A stretch of DNA of 8,338 bases from JAZDGX01 sp043806645 (GTDB lineage: Bacteria; Eisenbacteria; RBG-16-71-46; CAIMUX01; WJJG01): positions 1 to 8,338 of the forward strand of contig JAZDGX010000248.1 in the NCBI GenBank assembly GCA_043806645.1, written 5' to 3'. A program made the translations under genes and the position numbers. The notes below the pieces were generated by a model. The model was not told the origin of the DNA. It made no database searches and was given only the letters and a program-made list of their open reading frames with translations. Below are positions 1-4,815 of this stretch, piece after piece. Position 1 is the stretch's first letter. Each line of letters begins with the position of its first letter.

Positions 1-1233
1 GGACCCCGGGCGATCCCGCCCTCCGCGCGGCTCCGGCGACGCACGCCCCGCGGGAGGATTCCCGCGTTCGGGGCGTGAGGGACCCTCGGGACCTTCACAC
101 CCCTGCGACTGCAACCGCTCGAGCACGCGGGCGAGTTCGACCGCTTTCGGCAGGGCCGCCATCTCCGCCAGCGCGACTTCCAGATGGACTCGCCCGTGCG
201 GCGAGCGCCGCATCCGCGGACCGATATCGAGCAGGATCCGCAGCCAGCGCAATCCATCCGCAGGCCGGCTCCGGGCGGCCTGCTGTTTCAGCTCCTCCCC
301 CTCCTCGGGGGTCGCCTCGATCGCATCCGCCAACTCGGCATCCATCGAAAGCAGCAGGATGTTGCGGAAGTGCCCGACCAGCTCGTCGGCCAACTCCTGG
401 AGATTCAGTCCGTCCCGATAGGCCCGCTCCACCGCGAGCAAGGCCGCGCGGGCGTCGCCGGCGATGACGGCCGCCGAGATCTCGAAGTAGAGCGCGCTGC
501 CGGCCAGCCCGAGGATCTCCCGCACGCCGGCCGCGACAAAGGGTCCCCGGCCGCTCGCGGCGACCTGGTCGAGCAGCGTCAGGGTATCGCGCACGCTGCC
601 CTCGGCCTTGCGTCCGATCAGCCGCAGCGCCTCGTCCTCGATTTCGATACCCTCGGCGGTCACGATGCGCCGCAGATTCTCGACCAGGTCGGCCACCGTC
701 AGCCGCCCGAAGTCGTGCCGTTGGCAGCGCGAAAGGATCGTGGCGGGGAGCTTCACCGGTTCGGTCGTCGCCAGGACGAAGTAGACGTGGGCGGGCGGTT
801 CTTCCAACGTCTTCAGCAAGGCATTGAAGGCGTCGGTCGTCAGCATGTGCACTTCATCGATGATGTACACCTTGGCCCGCACGCTGGCGGGGGCGTACTT
901 GACGCTCTCGCGCAACTGGCGGACATCGTCGATGCCCCGGTTGGAGGCTCCGTCGATCTCCAGGACGTCGAGGCAATGTCCTTCGGTGATGGATCGGCAG
1001 GCGGCGCATTCGTTGCACGGTTCCGCGGCCGGTCCCCGCTCGCAGTTGAGCGCCTTGGCCAGGATGCGCGCCATGGAGGTCTTCCCCACGCCGCGCGGTC
1101 CCGTGAACAGATAGGCGTGACTCAGGCGGTCTCCGGAAAGCGCGCTGGTCAATGTGAGCGCGACGTGCCGCTGCCCGATCACATCCGCGAAACGTTGCGG
1201 GCGCCACTTCCGCGCCAGAACGAGATAGCTCAT
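1..1233 (-). CDS. dnaX: DNA polymerase III subunit gamma/tau, N-terminal part (3' end cut by window edge)
   Basis: Clamp-loader ATPase of the replicative polymerase; gamma/tau subunits form the AAA+ ring that opens the beta clamp and loads it on primed DNA. The reading frame is open from the ATG at 1233 to base 1, giving 411 codons and no stop. Visible landmarks: the family-typical start MSYLVLARKWRPQRF, Walker A GPRGVGKT at residues 45-52, four zinc cysteines C64, C73, C76 and C79 at the same numbers as in E. coli, Walker B IIDEVHM at 124-130, sensor-1 LATTE at 154-158, the SRC arginine-finger motif at 168-170, and sensor-2 GSVRD at 212-216. Domain III follows to about residue 370, then a Pro/Gly/Arg-rich linker begins. 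A GGGAG ribosome site (1239-1243) lies 5 nt before the start. The tau-specific C-terminus and any frameshift signal lie outside the window; no A-rich slippery run is seen in the part present. Confidence 0.97.
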   Translation of the reverse strand, partial: MSYLVLARKWRPQRFADVIGQRHVALTLTSALSGDRLSHAYLFTGPRGVGKTSMARILAKALNCERGPAAEPCNECAACRSITEGHCLDVLEIDGASNRGIDDVRQLRESVKYAPASVRAKVYIIDEVHMLTTDAFNALLKTLEEPPAHVYFVLATTEPVKLPATILSRCQRHDFGRLTVADLVENLRRIVTAEGIEIEDEALRLIGRKAEGSVRDTLTLLDQVAASGRGPFVAAGVREILGLAGSALYFEISAAVIAGDARAALLAVERAYRDGLNLQELADELVGHFRNILLLSMDAELADAIEATPEEGEELKQQAARSRPADGLRWLRILLDIGPRMRRSPHGRVHLEVALAEMAALPKAVELARVLERLQSQGCEGPEGPSRPERGNPPAGRASPEPRGGRDRPGS

Positions 1234-1244
1234 CGTCGCTCCCG

Positions 1245-1272
1245 CCCCGCGCCGGCCCAGGAGCCGGCGGGG
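1245..1272 (-). promoter_or_regulatory. GC-rich hairpin in the dnaX leader
   Basis: Between the SRP RNA 3' end and dnaX the minus strand carries GCCGGC, a 6-nt loop, then GCCGGC, extended by a CCCC/GGGG helix across a 2-nt bulge. It ends one base before the GGGAG ribosome site of dnaX. No U-tract follows, so it is not a standard terminator. It might limit dnaX translation or help separate the stable RNA from the mRNA. Function is inferred only from position. Confidence 0.35.
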
Positions 1273-1298
1273 CCGCCCGTGGCCGAAGGAAAAGAGAA

Positions 1299-1572
1299 GG
1301 AACCGTGCACCCTTCTTCGGTCGCCTATTCTCCCCCCACTGTCCTGACTGGTGGCTCAGGCCAGGGGAATCTGCGGCACCCGGCGGAGGCCGCTTACCGC
1401 TGCTACCTCCCGGTCCTGACGGGGTTCACGGGCCGCCGTCGCGCAGAACCTGACCGTCGACGCCCCGGGCCAGGAAGGAGAAAAGAAATCAGGATCTCAG
1501 AAGGGACTTCGACCCCGCTGTAGCGGATTGCGGGTCACAGGGCACCGCTAACTCCCCATCTAGCACGGTTCC
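1299..1572 (-). ncRNA. Large bacterial signal recognition particle RNA (Alu + S domains, scRNA type)
   Basis: RNA scaffold of the signal recognition particle; it binds Ffh and guides ribosomes making membrane or secreted proteins to FtsY. The S-domain tip is clear: GTCAGGAC (1413-1420), a GGGA tetraloop (1408-1411) and the AGCAGC loop strand (1399-1404), matching the GTCAGG..GGAAGG.AGCAGC signature. Below it, GGTCAGG (1449-1455) pairs with CCTGGCC (1359-1365), and TCTGCG pairs with CGCAGA. Upstream, the Alu-domain blocks GGGGAGTTAGCGGTGCCC and CCGCAATCCGCTACAGCGGG resemble the 5' part of the 271-nt B. subtilis scRNA, as I recall it. The ends pair perfectly over 10 bp: GGAACCGTGC (5', 1563-1572) with GCACGGTTCC (3', 1299-1308). 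That gives about 274 nt. U-rich TTCTCTTTTCC follows. Exact ends are inferred from this helix. Confidence 0.93.
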
Positions 1573-1582
1573 CAATCCGTGC
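1563..1582 (-). promoter_or_regulatory. Inverted repeat at the SRP RNA 5' end
   Basis: On the minus strand GCACGG (1577-1582), an 8-nt spacer and CCGTGC (1563-1568) form a local hairpin. Its 3' arm is the same CCGTGC that closes the SRP RNA terminal helix with GCACGG near 1305. The precursor therefore has two mutually exclusive pairings for the RNA's 5' end. It sits in the 26-nt gap after tRNA-Ala and may be a processing or folding signal. The structure is visible; the role is inference. Confidence 0.45.
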
Positions 1583-1598
1583 GTCCCCCGCTGGACGG

Positions 1599-1671
1599 TG
1601 GAGATGAGCGGACTCGAACCGCCGGCCTCCTCGTTGCGAACGAGGCGCTCTCCCAACTGAGCTACATCCCC
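1599..1671 (-). tRNA. tRNA-Ala(CGC)
   Basis: A 73-nt cloverleaf. Acceptor GGGGATG pairs with CATCTCC (one G-U), discriminator A. The anticodon stem CCTCG/CGAGG encloses loop TTCGCAA, giving anticodon CGC (1636-1638), which reads GCG alanine codons. The D arm (TAGCTCAGTTGGGAGAGC) and T arm (GGCGGTTCGAGTCCGC) are canonical. The 3' CCA is not encoded (the gene is followed by CCG). It lies 81 nt after tRNA-Ser(GGA) and only 26 nt before the SRP RNA, with no promoter recognised between, so these RNAs probably share a precursor. Confidence 0.97.
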
Positions 1672-1752
1672 AATTCAAGGCCGCGGGCCCGGGGCCGATC
1701 CGCCTACGCGGCATCCGCCCGGCCCGTCTGGATCTTCACCACGAATGAGCGG

Positions 1753-1838
1753 CGGAGAGACTGGGATTCGAACCCAGGAGGCGCAATGCGCCTACACGCT
1801 CTCCAGGCGTGCTCCTTAGACCACTCGGACATCTCTCC
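1753..1838 (-). tRNA. tRNA-Ser(GGA)
   Basis: An 86-nt class II tRNA. Acceptor GGAGAGA pairs with TCTCTCC, discriminator G. The anticodon stem CACGC/GCGTG encloses CTGGAGA, giving anticodon GGA (1802-1804) for UCC/UCU serine codons. A long variable arm GGCGC-ATT-GCGCC, diagnostic of serine tRNA, is present, and the T arm is CTGGG-TTCGAAT-CCCAG. The 3' CCA is not encoded. It begins 37 nt after the tadA stop. No good promoter is visible there: a TTGACC at 1855-1860 would place its -10 inside the tRNA. Co-transcription with tadA is therefore likely. Confidence 0.97.
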
Positions 1839-1875
1839 GCAATGGGCCGTATCCGGTCAAACCTGCCGGGGCGGC

Positions 1876-2364
1876 TCAGCCCTCTGCCCTCGAAGCAGGG
1901 ACGCCCCCTTCACGCATGCGGCGGAAGAAGGCGCGCATCAATCCACCCGCTTCGTCGGAAAGGACTCCGCCATCGACCCGCAGAGTATGATTCAAGCCCG
2001 CGACGGCCGTCAAGTCAAGGCGCGAGCCGCAGGCGCCGAACTTCGGTTCCCTTGCGCCGAAGACGACGCGATCGACGCGGGCTTGGTGAAAGGCGCCCAT
2101 GCACATCATGCAGGGCTCCAGCGTCACGTAGGCGGTCGCCTCGGTCACGCGCCACGAACCCAGGGTGCCCGCCGCGGCGGTGATCGCCAGAATCTCCGCA
2201 TGCGCCGTCGGATCCCTCAGAGTCTCCACCCGATTCCGCCCGCGCCCGATCACCCCAGTGCGGTTGACGATCACGCAGCCGACGGGCACTTCACCTTCCT
2301 CGGCCGCCCGCTGCGCCTCGTCCAGGGCCCTACGCATCCACCGCTCGTCCGCGTCCCGATCCAT
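1876..2364 (-). CDS. tadA: tRNA-specific adenosine deaminase TadA
   Basis: Deaminates A34 to inosine in tRNA-Arg(ACG), letting one tRNA read CGU, CGC and CGA; the enzyme is a cytosolic zinc-dependent homodimer. The product is 162 aa, a normal size for the family. It shows the deaminase signature HAE at residues 55-57 (zinc ligand His, proton-shuttle Glu) preceded by RDPTA, and PCMMC at 84-88 with the other zinc ligands C85 and C88. N-terminal MRRALDEAQRAAEEGEVPVG and the GARxxKFGACGS stretch are typical of TadA rather than free-nucleoside cytidine deaminases. The ATG at 2364 is preferred; a GTG at 2367 directly before it would add one residue. It begins 9 nt after the lipoprotein stop, so the two are probably co-transcribed. 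Its substrate tRNA-Arg(ACG) is encoded about 870 bp upstream on the same strand. The ribosome site is weak. Confidence 0.97.
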   Translation of the reverse strand: MDRDADERWMRRALDEAQRAAEEGEVPVGCVIVNRTGVIGRGRNRVETLRDPTAHAEILAITAAAGTLGSWRVTEATAYVTLEPCMMCMGAFHQARVDRVVFGAREPKFGACGSRLDLTAVAGLNHTLRVDGGVLSDEAGGLMRAFFRRMREGGVPASRAEG

Positions 2365-2373
2365 CACAGGTTC

Positions 2374-3090
2374 TCAGCTCGCGCCACCGGGCACCAAGGC
2401 CTTCGCCAGGGCCTCGGCCACGGTCGCTGCGACGGATTCCACGGATGGCGCCGGATGGTCCCGGTGCATCGCCTGAACCGTCTCGGCGCGCAGGCGCTCC
2501 CGCCCCTTCTGCGTCTTGTCGCGCAGCTCCTCATAGTCTTCCTGCGTCGCCTGCGTCTCGATTGTGTGTGCCGAGCGCGCTTTCCACGTCCGGCGCCCGC
2601 TCTCCGCCGAGTAGAATTCGAGACTGGCCGCGAGACGTGTGTAGGGCACGTCGGTGGTGCCCCGCGCCGACGCGGCCTCCGTCCACTCCTCGATCGTCCC
2701 AACGAGAATGCCCTGGACCCCCACCGCCTCACACAGGCGGGCCAACTCGAACTTGTCGACCTTACGACTGTCCTTCCAGAAGTTGCAGACCCCCTTCACC
2801 AGCGTGCGCGTCTCCTCGGTCTGCGTGAGGCGCTCGACATCCGTCCTGGACAACACGGCGAAGGGATACTCCACCGTCATCAGTTGTTCCCCAACCAGGG
2901 CCTCGACCCATTGCAGGACATTGTCGGGAGCGATCCCGGGGGAGAAGCCGAAATAGGCCACCGCCTCGAGACTCTCGGGGTGGAACGCCGGGGAGCGCGT
3001 CACCTGCGTCAGGGGTTCGGCCGTGCGGGAGCGGCATCCGATCCCCCAGGCGAGCAGACAGACCAAGGGCAGCAGCCAGATCCGGCGCAT
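2374..3090 (-). CDS. Putative lipoprotein, function unknown
   Basis: I do not recognise the family. The product is 238 aa. The start at 3090 was chosen because GGAGG (3097-3101) sits 6 nt before the ATG and because the N-terminus, MRRIWLLPLVCLLAWGIGC, is then a compact lipoprotein signal with Cys19 as the lipidation site; a frame extending to 3225 would bury it. The mature part reads as alternating strands and helices: ESLEAVAYFGFSPG, a region with FAVLSRTDVERL, then ELARLCEAVGVQGILVGTIEEW, then a strand pair LAASLEFYSAESGRRTWKA, ending in an Arg/Glu-rich helix. That order (nucleotide-level 'modulate factor X, is it known, give value' layout) is reminiscent of CsgG/LpoB-like periplasmic lipoproteins, but this is only an impression. 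Likely an envelope protein in the same operon as tadA. Confidence 0.82.
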   Translation of the reverse strand: MRRIWLLPLVCLLAWGIGCRSRTAEPLTQVTRSPAFHPESLEAVAYFGFSPGIAPDNVLQWVEALVGEQLMTVEYPFAVLSRTDVERLTQTEETRTLVKGVCNFWKDSRKVDKFELARLCEAVGVQGILVGTIEEWTEAASARGTTDVPYTRLAASLEFYSAESGRRTWKARSAHTIETQATQEDYEELRDKTQKGRERLRAETVQAMHRDHPAPSVESVAATVAEALAKALVPGGAS

Positions 3091-3096
3091 GATGAA

Positions 3097-3101
3097 CCTC
3101 C
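3097..3101 (-). promoter_or_regulatory. Ribosome binding site fixing the lipoprotein start
   Basis: GGAGG on the minus strand, 6 nt before the ATG at 3090. It is the best Shine-Dalgarno match in the window and favours this start over longer in-frame alternatives that lack a comparable site. Confidence 0.8.
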
Positions 3102-3118
3102 GTGCAGCGGGACCATCC

Positions 3119-3142
3119 TTCGGGCATTCGGACATTCGGGCA
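3119..3142 (-). repeat. Three tandem 8-bp repeats in the lipoprotein gene leader
   Basis: Read on the plus strand, the units are TTCGGGCA, TTCGGACA and TTCGGGCA, back to back with one mismatch. The last overlaps a small hairpin (TCGGGC, loop AATCAA, GCCCGA, 3136-3153). The array ends about 29 nt before the ATG at 3090. It could be a regulator site or a chance short repeat. Confidence 0.6.
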
Positions 3143-3236
3143 ATCAAGCCCGACGGACACGCGGCGGGTGGCCGCCTGCGCAACGGTCCCGTCCCCCCGC
3201 TGCGGCCATCGAGAAGCTTGGTCATGCATGGAACAG

Positions 3237-3310
3237 CGCGCCCAGGAGGGCTCGAACCCCCAACCTTCTGATCCGTAGTCAGATGCTCTATCCAGTTGAG
3301 CTATGGGCGC
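3237..3310 (-). tRNA. tRNA-Arg(ACG)
   Basis: A 74-nt cloverleaf. Acceptor GCGCCCA pairs with TGGGCGC, discriminator G. The anticodon stem TCTGA/TCAGA encloses CTACGGA, giving anticodon ACG (3274-3276). The T arm is GGGGG-TTCGAGC-CCTCC. The 3' CCA is not encoded. In bacteria A34 of this tRNA is converted to inosine by TadA, encoded downstream in this window. It follows tRNA-Ser(GCT) by 13 nt, so both should come from one transcript. Confidence 0.97.
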
Positions 3311-3323
3311 CCGTCGATCGCCG

Positions 3324-3413
3324 CGGAGAGGGCGAGATTCGAACTCGCGGTGAGCCGTTTAAGCCCACAACACATTAGCAATGTGCCGCCTTCGACCACT
3401 CGGCCACCTCTCC
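3324..3413 (-). tRNA. tRNA-Ser(GCT)
   Basis: A 90-nt class II tRNA. Acceptor GGAGAGG pairs with CCTCTCC, discriminator G. The anticodon stem GCACA/TGTGT encloses TTGCTAA, giving anticodon GCT (3377-3379) for AGC/AGU serine codons. A long variable arm (GTGGGC paired to GGCTCAC around TTAAAC) and T arm GCGAG-TTCGAAT-CTCGC are clear. The 3' CCA is not encoded. It begins 22 nt after the mnmA stop and has its own promoter just upstream. Confidence 0.97.
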
Positions 3414-3432
3414 GACTCGCAGACAAGCGGGC

Positions 3433-3461
3433 AGATTACTCGCAGGATGGCCGAGTGTCAA
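3433..3461 (-). promoter_or_regulatory. Sigma70-type promoter for the tRNA-Ser/tRNA-Arg pair, inside the mnmA 3' end
   Basis: On the minus strand a perfect -35 TTGACA (3456-3461), a 17-nt spacer and TAATCT (3433-3438) as -10. Transcription would begin near 3426, about 13 nt before the tRNA 5' end, a normal tRNA leader length. The TTGACA encodes part of the MnmA tail and the TAA of the -10 box is the mnmA stop codon. The -10 matches consensus at only three positions, though these include T1, A2 and T6. Confidence 0.7.
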
Positions 3462-4722
3462 CCCCGCCCGCCGGTTCGAATCCATCCGCGCCTTCCGACC
3501 CCCCCGCCGCGGCGCGGGCCGGCCCGGCATCTGCGGCGCAACCCGCGATGAAGGCACCTCCCACCAACACCTCGCCCGCATAGAGCACCAGCGACTGGCC
3601 CGGGGCGATCGCCCGGACCGGCCGCTCGAATCGAAAGCCGATTGCCTTGCCGTCGCAATGGAGGACGCGGCCCGGCAGCGCTTCCTGTCGATAGCGAATG
3701 CGCGCACGGAACAGGCCCCCTTCGATCAGGCGCGGCGGGAAGAATCCGCGGAAACCGGTTCCCTCGACCCCCCGGCAGAAGAGCCGATTCGCCTCCCCCA
3801 CGCGCAGCGTACCGGTGCCGACGTCGAGCCCCGTCACGAAGAGGGGCCGCCCCGAAGGCGATCCGACGCCCAGTCCCCGCCGCTGACCGATCGTATAGAA
3901 GGCGAGGCCGCGATGGCGTCCCAGCGTGCGGCCATCCGCATCGACGATCGGCCCCGGCACCATCATCGCGGTCCGCTCCATCGACCGGCGGGCGAGAAAC
4001 TCCGGATAGCCCCCCGCACCGACGAAGCAAAGATCCTGGCTTGCGGGCAACACGGTTTCTGCAAGCCCCAACCGACCCGCCAGCTCTTCCACTTCCTTCC
4101 TGGTCAGCGCGCCCAGGGGGAACTCGACGTGCGCCAGCAGATCGGGATCGACTCGCCAGAGCATGTAGGATTGATCTTTCGATGAATCGCGCGCCCGCGC
4201 GATCGCGAAACGGCCTGCAGGGGGCGGGTCATCCCTTCCGGCCGCCGCGGCAATGGCCTCGCCTCCGGCGGCATCCGCCACGGTGAGAATATCCCAGGCC
4301 TCCGTGGCGCGCGGCTCGAGCACTCCGGAAGCGAGAAGCACCTTGCGCGCGCAGTGTCCGGTCGCGAGACGTTCCCATCCGCGGGCGCGGGCCTGCGCCC
4401 ACAGTGCCGCAAACTTCACACGCTCGTTGCAGAGCACGCAGGGATTCGGGGTCCTGCCCGCGGCGTATTCCTCCACGAAAGCCGCGATCACTTGGCTCTC
4501 GAAGAGGCTCCGGTAGTCCCAGACCTCGTGCGCGATCCCCAGGCGTCGGGCCACCGCGGCGGCCCGGTCCAGACGGTGCGCCGCGACTTCGGGCGGCAGC
4601 GTCGCGTCTCCCGGCAGGAGATCCAGGGTGACCGAGCCCACTTCGTGGCCGGCCGCCTTGAGCCGTTGCGCGGCGATCGCGCTGTCGACTCCCCCGCTCA
4701 GAGCCACCAGGATCCGCGCCAT
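3436..4722 (-). CDS. mnmA: tRNA-uridine 2-sulfurtransferase MnmA
   Basis: Adenylates then thiolates C2 of U34 in tRNA-Lys, -Glu and -Gln, giving the s2U of mnm5s2U. The product is 428 aa; the usual length is about 360-380. Visible: PP-loop SGGVDS at residues 9-14, NPCVLCN at 93-99 with catalytic Cys98, TGHCAR at 121-126 (normally TGHYA), DSSKDQSYML at 179-188, persulfide-accepting Cys232 in SQDLCFVG, and YTIGQRRGLG at 276-285. The start at 4722 gives MARILVALSGGVDS, as in the family; a GGGAGG lies about 11 nt upstream. Two oddities explain the extra length: an Ala/Gly-rich insertion at about residues 130-172 between TGHCAR and DSSKDQ, and a Gly/Ala-rich tail after about residue 394, whose last codons overlap the tRNA promoter. 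Both catalytic cysteines are present, so the enzyme should be active. Confidence 0.97.
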   Translation of the reverse strand: MARILVALSGGVDSAIAAQRLKAAGHEVGSVTLDLLPGDATLPPEVAAHRLDRAAAVARRLGIAHEVWDYRSLFESQVIAAFVEEYAAGRTPNPCVLCNERVKFAALWAQARARGWERLATGHCARKVLLASGVLEPRATEAWDILTVADAAGGEAIAAAAGRDDPPPAGRFAIARARDSSKDQSYMLWRVDPDLLAHVEFPLGALTRKEVEELAGRLGLAETVLPASQDLCFVGAGGYPEFLARRSMERTAMMVPGPIVDADGRTLGRHRGLAFYTIGQRRGLGVGSPSGRPLFVTGLDVGTGTLRVGEANRLFCRGVEGTGFRGFFPPRLIEGGLFRARIRYRQEALPGRVLHCDGKAIGFRFERPVRAIAPGQSLVLYAGEVLVGGAFIAGCAADAGPARAAAGGSEGADGFEPAGGVDTRPSCE

Positions 4723-4764
4723 CGCCCGCCAGTCCTCCCTACCTCCGGTCGCGGGAGCCCAATG

Positions 4765-4789
4765 AAAAGGGCCCCCGCTGCGGGGGCCC
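4765..4789 (-). terminator. Rho-independent terminator after the TPR gene
   Basis: Perfect 9-bp stem GGGCCCCCG / CGGGGGCCC around a 3-nt loop (4769-4789), followed on the minus strand by TTTT (4765-4768). It lies 26 nt beyond the TPR gene stop and 42 nt before the mnmA start, so it should end the TPR transcript. mnmA must then rely on read-through or on a promoter I could not identify in this short gap. Confidence 0.88.
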
Positions 4790-4815
4790 GGCATCCGCGT
4801 GAACAGCTCCCCCGC

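Noticed and set aside
1..1233. Programmed -1 frameshift site for the gamma form of DnaX
   Set aside because: No A-rich heptamer is present in the 411 codons visible; if one exists it is beyond the left edge.
184..1347. Long plus-strand open frame of 387 codons
   Set aside because: It lies antisense to dnaX, whose conserved motifs fit the minus strand perfectly, and runs on into the SRP RNA. Long antisense frames are expected at this GC content.
1855..1860. TTGACC as a -35 box for tRNA-Ser(GGA)
   Set aside because: A 17-nt spacer would put the -10 box inside the tRNA, where the sequence GAGAGA does not match.
3136..3153. 6-bp hairpin TCGGGC-AATCAA-GCCCGA as a terminator for tRNA-Arg
   Set aside because: The stem is short and no U-run follows on the minus strand; it is 84 nt or more beyond the tRNA end.
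1579..3378. Plus-strand open frame of 599 codons
   Set aside because: It crosses four tRNA genes, tadA and the lipoprotein gene on the opposite strand; the product has no family features.
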